DNA of 64,000 nucleotides from the NCBI GenBank assembly GCA_029379385.1, contig CM055618.1, positions 5,652,134 through 5,716,133 of the forward strand, given 5' to 3'. How positions within the stretch are numbered: position 1 is the first letter of the stretch; each line of letters begins with the position of its first letter. The position numbers were made by a program, and so were the translations under genes. Below the pieces are notes generated by a model that searched no databases, was not told where the DNA came from, and saw only the letters and a program-made list of their open reading frames with translations. This document shows positions 35,836 through 47,100 of the stretch, piece by piece. This stretch comes from Quillaja saponaria. Lineage: Eukaryota > Streptophyta > Magnoliopsida > Fabales > Quillajaceae.

Positions 35836-35840
35836 ATTTT

Positions 35841-36935
35841 GTACTCTAATAATTAACTCTATGGTATAACAAAGTAACTTTAAATTATCAAAGCAAGTAT
35901 GCATATGTACATGTAGTCTAACACCTTAAACTCCACCTAAGGTAAGATGGTCTTATCTCATTCAGAAAAGAAATACACACATTCACGTAAGTAGCTTAAT
36001 CATTTCGTCCCAAATTGGTAAAATATTTCAACCAATGAACGAAAATATTAAGCTACCACCATAAAGAATGGCATATTCACTTTTCTAAACTATCCACTTT
36101 GGACAATTCAAGAATCATCAGCAAATGAATTTAATGAATGTCTACATTATTTCATTTGCTGAGATTCTCAAATGGGTTTCTAATGGTTTTGTCAATAAAT
36201 GTTAATGATAAGTTTGCTCAACACAAGTACATAATTATAAAAGATATTAAGATAAAAGCACAATTATCGAAAGAAAGCAATCATTTCATAACAAAATTAA
36301 ACATTCAATATAACGATGCAGTAAAAATTTGAAATTCTAGTCAAATTATAAGCAGTTAGAAAGCTTATCAATAATAATTCTCAAGCTATCAAGCTAACAT
36401 AGAATCACCAAGGATCAGGCTTATTTTCTTAAGTTTTTATTGAGTCTCTGCTAATCAAGTGTTTCAAGACACCACTTGCTAGGCATCTGCCTATTAAGTG
36501 ACCTTGAACAGAACTTTTGGTTAAACTTAACAGAAACATAAAAGCTGATTAGCATTTTATATAGCTATTGTCCTTCTAATAAAATTACTGGATATAATTT
36601 GTAACTCTAGTGTGCTTAAGCTAAAGAACTGGGTTTCATTTAGTAATAATCTTTTACTTTATTTTCAACTTTTACCTTTTTTTTTTTTTTTTTTTTTTTT
36701 TCTCCTGGGGTAGGGGTTGGTACTGTTTTCAAGGTTTCTTTGATTCTGTGTTACTTTACATCTACTTGGAAGGCTTTTCTAGCAACCCACGTAAAGCAAG
36801 ATGGTATTTTGCAGGGCTATTAAATGACCATTTTATTACAATACAACTCTGAACAGTATATATATGGGTGAAAAATGAAAAGTAAGATTGGTTATATTTG
36901 TCTAATTGGTATTCTACTGTCAATCAAAACTTCAG
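35841..36935. other. Spacer right of TNP2; no gene recognised
   Basis: Probably 5' region of the CACTA element at first, then unassigned AT-rich DNA. It includes a T-run of about 35 nt at 36,677-36,711, which could mark the poly(A) of a minus-strand retroposon, though no element body was identified. The ORF at 36,138-36,332 has no recognisable feature. Confidence 0.45.
36677..36711. repeat. Poly(T) tract, about 35 nt
   Basis: Uninterrupted T-run. Confidence 0.9.
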
Positions 36936-37124
36936 AAAACCATTGCTGAGATAAAAGTGAAAGCTGTTGAGCATGTGATGGAGGCATGTGCAAGAACAAC
37001 TTCAATTAGAAAATGTGTATTCACCTCTTTGCTTGTGACTTGTGTGTGGGGAGACAATTCAAAGCAAGATCAACCATCTATTATTAATGAAGACTCTTAG
37101 AGCAATGAGTCATTTTGTGCAAAG
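36936..37124 (+). pseudogene. Orphan exon of a cinnamoyl-CoA-reductase-like (SNL6-type) gene
   Basis: A 63-codon block bounded by an acceptor-like 'cttcag' and a donor-like 'AAG|gtaaaa'. It reads KTIAEIKVKAVEHVMEAC, then ARTTSIRKCVFTS, then a CVWGDN segment, then INEDS-stop-SNESFCAK. This is the extended short-chain reductase core around the V-x-E-A-C and R-x-V-F-T-S-S segments, followed by the conserved D-S-W-S-D-E-S-F-C region. The Trp codon of that motif is TAG (37,098-37,100), and the usual second Ser of 'FTSS' is Leu. No upstream NAD(P)-binding exon or downstream exons were found, so this is a dead fragment. It lies just beyond the TNP2 gene of the CACTA element, so it may have been captured by it. 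Confidence 0.65.
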
Positions 37125-38680
37125 GTAAAAATGTAAACTTAGTTATCTAATTAAGTCTAATAAGGTTAGAGCCAGCATTAACATTGGCTAAAAATTTTCT
37201 TTTAAATGGCAACAAAAGCACTCTCTTTTAAATAATAGAATTTCTTATTTTGCTACATGTAAAGGAGAGTATGCTTTTGTGGCTGTTTTTACGCTAATGT
37301 TCCTTTAGAATTAGTAGGTCTTATTAATTTTTAGAATATGTTTTTTAAGCCCTTATTATGTCTAGATATTGGCATGAGTTCACTGCTTTCCTTTCAAATT
37401 CTTTTAAATTGAAATAGAGGTAGAAATTCTATTCTTGTGCATAAAAAAGAAAAATAAAAAAGAATGTCTCAATGCCAACAATAGTTAAGAAATTACCAAG
37501 AGCTCAACATCACATATTCCAATGCCAATAAGTGTCACCTGAACCCAGTAAGAAAGCTAAGAGAAGAGTCAAAGTTGACTTTATAACTCGATACAAGAGT
37601 GCTTTAAACAACAAGGTTAACAGCCACTGCCACTTGCTACAAGTCCTACCAAAATGCTTACAATAGAACCACTCAATGTGCTTCCAATCTAGGTACTCTC
37701 CCACCTTCAATCCCAAGCACCAGCTAGTATTATAATGTAGGAGACCATAAGGGATCTCTCCCTTTTATAATAACTGACATCCTTATGCGCTCTCACACAT
37801 GAGAGTTTTTTTATTTAGGGAAGAGATGTAAAACTATTCATGAGCTCATATGCTTTTTATATTACAAACTGAACATATGAAAGTTTGAGAATGAGATTTG
37901 GATTTGAGGAAAAGAGGATATAGGATTAGTAACAAATTTAGGTGGTATTTTTTTTTTCTGTCTTTTTTTTATCTTTTAAATTGAATTTTATATTATAAAA
38001 AAATATCAAAATAGAACGCTAAATCATAAATTAATTTTGAATTGATAACTGCTTAATTGATAATAGGAGAAATAATGAGAAGTTGGTGTTTTTCTTTGAG
38101 TAGGTTCTTTTCATTAAAATTAACTCTAAAAATATAAAAAATATAATTTAAACTAAAGGAAGAGACCATAAGGGGTTTCATGCTTTTAGAATAGTATATA
38201 TAACTAGCATCCTCACATCCACTCAACCTTGTGCTTATATGCTTTTTATTTATTTTTTTTATGGTAAATGTTTTAAGTTATTTTCATCCTAAAATGAGAA
38301 CTTAAATTATCCTAAAATTAAATCAAATAAATTATCATAAACTTTTTTAGCATTATATGATCAACCTTCTTCTAATTTCATTGGTGATTGAGAAATAGGA
38401 CAAAAAGATATGGTAATTGATTTATGAGAAAAATTAGCATTTATTTAAGAATATTGTGTAAGTAGTGGTTAGTTTTTTTCTTTTTACTTTTTCCTTTTTC
38501 TTTTTAATTAAATTTTGTTGTAAAAAGATATATATAAAAAAAAAACTCATTATAAAAAGAGGAATAATTGAATACATGGTATTATTTGACATTTTTAGTT
38601 AAAAAATTAGCTAAAACTTAGGATGACACTATAAAAGTGTTTAGACTTTTAGTGTAGTATAGAGTATAGATGTAGATAGA
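37125..38680. other. AT-rich spacer with a local duplication; no gene recognised
   Basis: 'agagaccataaggg' occurs at about 37,740 and 38,162, each followed by 'ctttta(t/g)aata' and 'acatcc', giving a degenerate direct repeat about 420 bp apart. The minus ORF at 37,510-37,716 has no recognised domain. Confidence 0.5.
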
Positions 38681-38849
38681 TTTTTTTTTCTTCTTTTCTT
38701 TTACACTTCCGAGTAGTTGATTTGAACATATTATTAAAACTATGAAGATTATTTTTGATGTTCTTAAATTTCTAAGAAATGAAAGTTTAATAGAAAGAGA
38801 AATATTTCTTTTATGTCAATTCTAATGTTAATTCATTATTACAAAACTT

Positions 38850-38923
38850 CTCTTTAAATCAACTCTTTTTTTTTTTTTTTTGGGTAAGTGCATTCCTTTG
38901 CAACTCTTTAAATTAACTCTTTA
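38850..38923 (-). mobile_element. Tiny retroposed tail with target duplication
   Basis: 'ctctttaaatcaactcttt' (38,850-38,868) and 'ctctttaaattaactcttt' (38,904-38,922) flank a T-run plus 'gggtaagtgcattcctttg'. The homologous LINE copy at about 22,780 lacks this segment and has the site once. This is a near-minimal poly(A)-tailed insertion inside the LINE 3' UTR. Confidence 0.6.
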
Positions 38924-40148
38924 AACTTATATATCCACTCTTTAAGGAACAATACAAAGTCTTGAGAAATTGAGTCTCATCAAATCACTCACGAACATAT
39001 TTTCAATACAACTAGGAACATAATAAAAAATAACTAAAAGTTCCTGGATGGCATTTCCCATTTTTGCTAGCCCATCAACACAACTATTACACTCTTTGAA
39101 GCAATGCTATCTCCACCTACTGAAAATAGTTCATCAAGTTTCTGTGCAAGTTAGAATTGTTAGATCATTCAAAAGATCAACAACAACCTTTGCATCTATA
39201 TTAATCTCGAGCAACTTAATAATGTACCTTTCCAAAGCTAACATCAATCCTTGTTTTAAACCCAAATCTCTGCACATGTCACTGAACCAAATCCTATTTT
39301 CTTAGGGAATCCAGCAATCCAGTTTCCATGATCATCTCTTATAACCCCTCTAGCCCTAATAGGCTCAGGATTCCCTAATGAGGAACCATTTGTGTTTAGT
39401 TTACACCAACCCTATTTAGGTGATTTCCAAGAGATAAAAGACAGGAAGTAATTTAGCTTAGAAGGATGGTAACTAGCAATATAGAAAACTTCAGCAGCTT
39501 TGGCAATAGCATGTGAACCAATTTCGTTGAAGCTCAAAGGCTTATTTTCAAAGATGAACAAGTTTCTGGCTAACCGTATTTCTCTGCAGAGATAACGAAA
39601 CAAGTAGCACCAATGAATGCTTTTGGTGGAATGGGTAGTACAATTTTTGTTACAGTTACCTTGTTTGTAACCATTCATTTACAAAATCGGAATCCCAAAA
39701 GTTTTGGGGACTGATACAACCTAACCTAGTCCAAACCAGTCTAGCTACCCTACAATTCCTTAAAACATGTTAGACGGATTCTTCATGAGAAAGAGAGATG
39801 GGACAAAAAGAGTTGTTGCAAGATTTTCTAGCCAACAAGAGTTTTCTAGTGGGAATAGACTCAAGAAAACAAAACCTAATAAAATACTTGACCATGGCTA
39901 GGATGACACTTTGATTTCCACTGTCAATTAAAGTTAATTGAATTATAGGAGGACATAACCATTAAAAACATAATAAAACTAGAAAAAATCCAACAAAATG
40001 TGTCAATAAATTTGAATTGGTATAGGCAGGGGTTGCTTGAATTAGATCAAGTTAAGGATCAGGCACATGGAAGGATAAACAATCAAGATTCTAGCAGAAG
40101 ACCTAAGAACATCTTTAACAAGTAAGGATTCTTCTCCAGATTTTTTTT

Positions 40149-40168
40149 GGGGGGGGGGGGGGGGGGTG
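40149..40168. repeat. Poly(G) run, 20 nt
   Basis: Eight T then twenty G within the LINE remnant; it splits the LINE reading frame and reads as a Pro run on the minus strand. Confidence 0.9.
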
Positions 40169-40334
40169 GCATATAAGATACTTCTAAGACTCGCACATGG
40201 TAACCAACAATCAAACCAGAAAGAAATATTATTCCCTTTTCCAATAACCCATCTCTTCCCCATGGTAACCAAGTCCCAATCACCAACGAGCAGACATTTT
40301 CTAATGATTGAATTGTGAAACAAATGAGATTAAG

Positions 40335-40746
40335 TGTGGTCCAATTGCCACAACTAATTACTTTTAACTAAGGAATAATAATGTTTAGTTAAAGATAATT
40401 GTAAAGTGATAAATTCAGTTAAATATAGTAGAGGATAATAACCACTTTATATTATCTCTCTAGATGAGGATAAAGGTTTATCCCAGTAAGGTAACTGATT
40501 TCTTGATGGAAGGAACAATTTAAGTGGAACTGTACAGGGGTCCGTGGCCTCGTCTATAAAAGCCTGTGTTACCATCAAATACAGTGCATACAATACTCCT
40601 CAAACATAGACTAGAAGATCTCTGAGTGTTAAATTAAGTGTGTTATTTTATGATTTGGAGTGATTATGGTACTTGTGCAATGATGGATGAAGGTACGCAT
40701 TTAATTTAGAGCATATTATTATGAATTGATTAAGAATATGCTTACA
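40335..40746 (+). mobile_element. LTR of a Copia-like retrotransposon, about 412 bp
   Basis: Runs from TGTGGTCC to CTTACA (TG...CA) and is followed at once by a primer-binding site. It contains a promoter-like TATAAAA at 40,555-40,561. It truncates the LINE on its left. The internal domains expected downstream were not found, so only the 5' LTR and leader remain. Confidence 0.6.
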
Positions 40747-40748
40747 TA

Positions 40749-40761
40749 TGGCATCAGAGCC
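40749..40761 (+). other. Primer-binding site (initiator Met-tRNA type)
   Basis: TGGCATCAGAGCC, close to the plant LTR-retrotransposon consensus TGGTATCAGAGC, two bases after the LTR end. Confidence 0.65.
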
Positions 40762-40978
40762 TCCTTCAAGCTTTCTTGTTCAATATAAAGAAAAATCATA
40801 TGCTACAGTTTTTTTCTGTCTTTCAACATATACGTGATTACATTATTTAATTAAATTCATTAAAATAACACAATAAAATAATCTGTTTATTTTTTTTATA
40901 TAAAGATATAAATTATAAGAATTATAAAACTAAACGGATTTATGGGTTCTGTTATAATCATATAAATGATTGACTAAG

Positions 40979-41021
<43 letters not shown>

Positions 41022-41860
41022 ATATATTTATATATATATTTCTTTTTATTATTCCACTACATATGTTTCAAGTTTGATTTTGTTGACAACAAAGTCTTAC
41101 AATCTTGATATATATGATATATATAACTCTTGATCAATTATGTTATTGGCATACATCAGTTCTATTTTTTCCTATGAATTACCATAATTTTGATATAATT
41201 AATTATATCATATAATGTTTGATGACTATTCATATGTTTATTCAGTTGCTATTTATTTTGCATTTATTGTTAATTATTTATGGGGCCAAAGAGAATATTT
41301 ATGGTGAGAAAATAATATTTTCTAGTGGTGTGTTCTTTTTTGTTGAAACTAGATATTAGCATAAAACTATTGCATATATCAATATAAAGAAATTATTGGT
41401 ACTCCATTTTATTAGCATGTCATTTTAAAGTTTGTAGGTATCAATGATTTAAGAGTAGCCATAACTTCTTAAGTCATGGTGATATTTTTCGTAGCTATAA
41501 TATATTATATTTAATATAATTGAAGGTTAGACTACGCAAAGTTAAATAACATCTAATACTAGACATTAGATTGTGAAAATAATTAAATTCTATATGAAAG
41601 TTATTATTTTTACAATTTATTTGAGTTAAGATAATGAATTTTGACATTAAGGGTAAATAGTACTATGCCCACAAGTATGGATTATTTATTCTTGTGTTTT
41701 TATATTCACTAGTTTTATCATTAAAGTTTAATAAAATAATTGCAATTAATTTATGAAATATTATCTTTGCACCACAGGGAAGTTATTATTTTTATAAATT
41801 ATTTGGATAAGATAGTGAACTTTTAGTATAAAATTATATAGTCCTATGCCTATATGTATG
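40762..41860. other. AT-rich spacer or decayed Copia interior; no gene seen
   Basis: Holds a long (TA)n run at 40,979-41,040. It also has a degenerate local duplication about 187 bp apart: 'gaaagttattatttttaca' at about 41,594 and 'ggaagttattatttttata' at about 41,780, each followed by a 'cctatg'-type block. Confidence 0.5.
40979..41040. repeat. (TA)n microsatellite
   Basis: About 60 bp of nearly uninterrupted TA. Confidence 0.9.
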
Positions 41861-41861
41861 T

Positions 41862-42790
41862 AAGGGTGAGCATACAACCCGGTCCAACTTCAAAAATGAC
41901 CCAAAATTGACCGGTATGACCCGACACCGACCCAACCTAATTTTCATGTTAATTGTGGCGGGTGGGGCTTTTGAATTTATGGCTGGTCAAGTTAGTTTTT
42001 TTGGTTCCTATAAATTTAAGGGTTGGATAACTGACCTGACCGAAAGATAACTATTTCTATTTTTTTCTCTTTCTTCCTTACGCAATGTTGTGGCAGCTTG
42101 GGCTCTAAAGCAAAGAAGAACTACCATATGTCCAATTTCTATTAAACTAATAAACCTAAGCCCATTATATTTTCTTAGCCCAATTAGTAGTCTTGAAGAA
42201 ATAAACCCTAACTTGTAATCTACCATATTATTTTCTCTTATTCTCTCATCTACAACCACCAAAGAGTGAGACATGGAGAGTCAGAGAACTCCAACTTGTT
42301 TTTTCTGATATAGAAATTGGTGAATCGGTGCTCTTTCTCTGAAACTACGTTAGTGCTTCTTCTTCTTTTCGACTACTTCATTGACTTATCTAACTCTTTG
42401 TTGATTTATAAGCAATTTACTTCATTAAATGGTGGTTCAAAGCTTCATTGAGTGCTTTCTTGGTTGGTCAACTTCAAAGTTCTGCATGTCATCTTTATGG
42501 AATCTTTGTTGTTTGGAACGATTGTTTTAGATTTATGTTCATGTTTCTTTTATTTTTTTTAAATGTGAATTTCTTATGTTGTTTTGGGAAAATGTGATTT
42601 GTAAATTGACACTAATATAATAATTCGTGTTCATGCTTTTGTTTTGGGTACAATTTTTTTTTTATTTTTATTTTATATATTTTTGGGATTAGAACTTCAA
42701 ATTTGAGAATGGTATATTTTGAACAATGAATAATGATCACCCGACCGAAACAGACCTATTTTTCGACGGATGATAAACTTCAAAAATCGA
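41862..42790. mobile_element. Possible hAT-like non-autonomous element
   Basis: Starts 'taagggtgagcatacaaccc' and holds paired 'gacccgacaccgaccc' (about 41,928) and 'cacccgaccgaaacagacc' (about 42,737) segments. This layout is common in plant non-autonomous hAT elements (GGGTGAGCA... ends with ACCCGACC-rich subterminals). The right end and target duplication are not resolved because CACTA homology begins at about 42,790. The 88-codon minus ORF at 42,008-42,274 has no recognised domain. Confidence 0.35.
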
Positions 42791-44035
42791 CAGACAAGAA
42801 TAAGATTGCCAATCCCTATGATAATGAGGAGGATCAGCCACTCATCCACATAGTTGAAGACAAGTAAATAATCTTCAAAATTTTCTATTCAATTGTATTT
42901 ATACCTTGTATTTTACTTACGTCATATCTTTTTGTTTGTATTTCAGAGCATTCATTAGGGACAATCCCAAGGATACGAAGATGAGCACTAATTACCATGA
43001 ATGACCTTCTAGGTCCGGTTTTCCACTACTTGAAGTTCTTGAGGACGCGAAGATCCTATGCTTTAATGATTTTATGGAAAGTTCAATTATATTCATTTTT
43101 TAAGTTTTAATTTCATTTTAATATGTTTTTAAATTACTGACAATTTGTTATTGTTTTTTAATTTTATTGTAGAGTATTTAGGCTCCTTCCTGATGAGAGA
43201 GATGCATCTTGGGCTGTACTTGATGCAACGGCGGAGAAAAGGGGTACCAATGTATTTTAAAAGTTGTGTTTCAAATTGTGTTGGAAGCAGACATCAGCCC
43301 ACTCATTTGGAAGGAGGATAGGCTCTCAGATTAGACCCCACAAAATTGGCGGGAGTCCTTGTGTAATGAGTAGGAGAGCCCTTATCACTTCTAGAGGTAC
43401 TCTCAGATGATGGCAATGAATAGGCAAACTAGTGATGAGCTTATTCACCTTTTATCTAGCTCCATCAACACAGATTTTCACTAGAAGTGACAGGTTAGTA
43501 ATGTTTTATTTAATAAATATTAGTTATAAATTCATATTATAGCATTTCTAACTAATAATGTTTTATATTTTTGTACAGGAGAAAGATTTGGTCAAGATCC
43601 TAAAGTTATTTCAGTTTTTGACCACACTCACAAGAGAAAGTACAATGCTGATTTTGTTGACACCAAGTCGAAGGCAATCAGTGTTACTATTATTTGTCTT
43701 TTTTTGTTTTACATAGTTGTTTTCTGTTTTATGTATATAACTGGTTTTTATTTGCAAGAGAAGTTTAAGGCTTTAAAGGCAACAAAGATGTGGCAATCAA
43801 GCATTGGCTTATAGAATAGCACTAATAAACCTGCTGAGGCGCCTGTGAGTGACCCAGCTCTATTTACGAAGCTAGCGGGCTGCAAGAAGAATGGCCTCAT
43901 CTATGGATTTTAGGCAACGACTTCTGCTATATCCATTTTTTTTGGGATTCACTCCAGAGCAGATGATACTTGTACAAGTGTTAGTTAAGAGAGAGCAGGG
44001 CTACATCCATCGCCTCTGAAAATATCACCTCAGCC
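42790..44035 (+). pseudogene. CACTA pfam03004-type ORF remnant
   Basis: Blocks shared with 1-1,110 plus the C-terminal half not present there. The region at about 43,575-43,680 reads FDHTHKRKYNADFVDTKSK, followed after an intron-like gap by EKFKALKATKMWQSS (about 43,759). This matches the 'T-H-x-K-x-x-x-F-V-D' segment of Transposase_24 proteins. Then comes DPALFTKLAGCKKNGLIYGF with a stop. Exons are separated by AT-rich introns at about 42,866-42,945 and 43,080-43,170. Multiple stops: non-functional accessory protein of the element. Confidence 0.65.
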
Positions 44036-44129
44036 ATTTCAGGTACATATTCTTTTAATTTGATTTCATAATGCAAAAGTTTTAGTTTAATATAGTTTAA
44101 TGCAAAAACTTTGTAAAAGCTTTAAAAGT

Positions 44130-47100
44130 TTGGGTTTAGGGGGAAAAAAAAATCAAAGCAAGTCTATTTCAAATTCCAAGAGTATCGACATGATCGAGGA
44201 GATGAGTAAGATCTGTAGGAAGAAACAAAAATCTATTTGAATCTATGGTTAAGAAATTAGGCTAAACTCTGAGTTTCAAGCCAAAATTTTTAAAAACTTG
44301 GGTTTAGGGAAAATTGTCAAATATAAATCTGTTTTGGATTCCAAGAGTACTGAACTACTGTGGAGATGAATAAGACTTATAGAAAGAAATAAATATTCAT
44401 TTGGATGAACGATTAGGATATTAGGTCAAACTTTGAGTTTCAATGCAAAAGCTTTAAAAACTTGAGCTTGGGGAGCAAAACGGTCAAATACAAATCTTTT
44501 TTAGAATTTGAGAGTACCATAACGACCATGGGGATAAATAACCTATAGGAAAAAAAAAAATCTATTTGGATCAATGGTTAGGAGATTAGGCCAAACTTTG
44601 AGTTTCTAGGTAAAAACTTTGAAAACTTAGGTTCGGAGGGCAAAACGGTCAAATACAAGTCTATTTTAAATTCCATAAATATTGGCAAGACCGTGTTGAT
44701 GAATTAAACCTGTAGAAAGAAACAAAAATTCATTTGGATTGATGGTTAGGATATTAGGACAAATTTTGAGTTTCAAGGCAAAACTTTGATAACCTTGGTT
44801 CGGTTGGTCGGTCGGTTGGGAGGGAGGGAGGGAGGGGAGAGGGGGGAAACAGTCAAATACAAATTTGTTTCATATTCCAAGAGTTCTAGTATGACCATGG
44901 AGATGAATAAAACCTGTAGAAGAAATGAAAATTCACTTGGAAAAATAGTTAGGATATTAGGTCAAATTTTGAGTTTCAAGGCAAACACTTTGAAAACTTG
45001 GGTGTGAGGGTCAAAATAGTCAAATAAAAGTCTGTTTCGGATTTCGAGATTGTTGACATGATTGTGGGAATGAATAAGACAGGTAGGAAGAAACGAAACT
45101 CCATTTGGATTAACGGTTATGATATTAGGCCAAACTTTGAGTTTCAAGGAAAAAAAACTTTGAAAAGTTGGGTTTGGGGGCAAAATGGTCAAATATAATT
45201 CCATTTCGGATTCTAGGAGTATTGGAACAACTGTGTGGATGAATAAGACCTTTAAGAAGAACTGGAAATCCATTTGGATTAACAATTTAGGTATTAGGTC
45301 AAACTTTGAAAACCTAGGTTTGAAGGTTAAACGTCAAATACAAGTCCATTTTGGATTCCAAGAGTACCGACACGACCATGGGATGAATAAGTCACATGGA
45401 AAGAAACAAAAATCCATTTAGACTAACGGTTAGGATATTAGGACAAACTTTAAGTTTCAAGACAAAAATTTTGAAAACTTGGGCGGGGGGTAAAATGATT
45501 AAATATAAGTCCATTTTGGAATCCGAGAGTACCTAATGAATAAGACATGTAAGAAGAAATGAAAATCCATTTGGATTAATGGTTAGGATATTTAGGTAAA
45601 TTTTGAGTTTCAAGGCAAAAACTTAGAAAACTTGAGTTTGGGAGGCAAAATGATTTAATATAAGTCCATTTAGGATTATGGGAATACCTTCAAGATTGTG
45701 GGAATGAATAAGACATGTAGGAAGAAGCAGAAAGATTAACAGTTAGGATATTAGGCTAAACTATGAGTTTCAAAGTAAAACTTGGAAAACTTGGGTTCGG
45801 GTGGCAAAACAGTTAAATACAAGTTTGTTTCATATTCTGAGAGTACCAACATAATCGCGGGGATGAATAAGACCTATAGGAAGAATTGAAAATCCAATTG
45901 GATCATTGGTTAGGATATTAGGCTAAATTTTGATTTTCAAGGCTAAAACTTTGAAAACTTTGAAAAAAAAAATCTATCAAATATAAGTCCATTTCTGATT
46001 CCGGGAGTACTAGCACGACTGTACAGATAAATAATATATGTAGGAAGAAACAAAAATTCATTTGGATCAACGGTTAGGATATTAGGCTGCACTTTGAGTT
46101 TCAATGAATTAATTTTGAAAACTTGGGTTTGATAGACAAAATGGTCAAATACAAATCCATTTCAAATTTCGTTAATGCCGACACGATTGTGGGGATGAAT
46201 AAGATCTGTGGGGATGAATAAGATCTGTAGGAAGAATCGAAAATCCATTTAGATTAATGATTAGGACATTAGGCCAAATTTTGAGTTTCATAGCAAAAAC
46301 TTAATACCTACAGGAAGAAACAAAAATCCATATATATTGACGATTATGATATTAGGCCAACCTTTGAGCCTTAAAAAAAAAAAAAATTTTTTTTTTTGAA
46401 AACTTAGGTTCGGGTGGCAAACAATCAAAATATAAGTTTGTGTTTTGGATTCCAAAAGTGCTAGCACGATCGGGGTGATGAATAATACCTATAGGAAGAA
46501 ACAAAAATCAGGTAAGGATATCACACCAAACTTTGAGTTTCAAGGCATGAACTTTGAAAAGTTGGGTTCAGGGGGAAAAGGCATACAAAATGGTCAAATA
46601 TAAGTCCATTTCAGATTCCAAAAGTATTGTCACATCTATGGAGATGAGTAAGACCTATTATAAGAAATAGAAATCTATTTGGATTAACGGTTAGGATATT
46701 AGGTCAAACTTTGAATTTCAAGACAAAAACTTTAAAAACTTAGGTTCGGGGGCAAATTGGTCAAATACAAGTCCATTTTGAATTCTTGGAGTACCGCTAT
46801 GACCATGAGGATGAATAAGACCTATAGGAAGAAACAAAAATCTATTTGGATGAACGATTAAGATATTAGGCTAAACTTTAGTTTCAAGGAAAAAACTTTA
46901 AAAACTCGTTCTAGGGGAAAAACAATCAAATACAACTCCATTTTGGAATCCAAGAGTACCAGAAAAATCATGGGGATGAATAAGATCTGCAAGACGAAAT
47001 AGAAATCCATTTATCAACGATTAGGATATTAGGCCTAACTTTGACTTTCAAGGCAAAAACTTTGAAAACTTGGATTTCACGGGCAAAACAATCAAATACA

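Larger units (their letters stand above)
27477..35840 (-). mobile_element. CACTA (En/Spm) transposon with TNP2 and pfam03004 ORFs; right terminus not found
   Basis: The left terminus is CACTACAAGAA at 27,477. The next 510 bp are packed with subterminal repeats of GTGGACGCT(A/G)AT in both orientations, the binding-site architecture typical of CACTA ends. The element is transcribed on the minus strand: TNP2-type transposase (32,070-35,835), then the second ORF (30,508-31,905). The 5' terminus should lie to the right of 35,840, but neither a CTTGTAGTG end nor GTGGACGC repeats were found there. That end is thus deleted, diverged or displaced. Both ORFs are interrupted, so the element is not autonomous. 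Confidence 0.8.
38681..40330 (-). mobile_element. L1-type LINE, 5'-truncated, with zf-RVT and RNase H remnants
   Basis: The poly(A) side is the T-run at 38,681-38,690. Reading the minus strand from the right: a block with GKGNNISFWFDCWL (about 40,200), typical of the segment between RT and zf-RVT; a zf-RVT-like block at about 39,700-39,900 (RKLLLARKSCNNSFCPI, then a Cys-containing VLRNCRVARLVWTRLG); and an RNase H (RVT_3-like) block at about 39,000-39,410 (GWCKLNTNGSSLGNP, then ARGVIRDDHGNWIAGF, ending YVPSCIENMF). No reverse transcriptase core is present because the element is cut at about 40,330, where a Copia-like LTR starts. Several frameshifts; not functional. Confidence 0.75.

Noticed and set aside
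42008..42274. 88-codon minus ORF as a gene
   Set aside because: It falls in a repeat-like block with hAT-type motifs and shows no recognisable domain.
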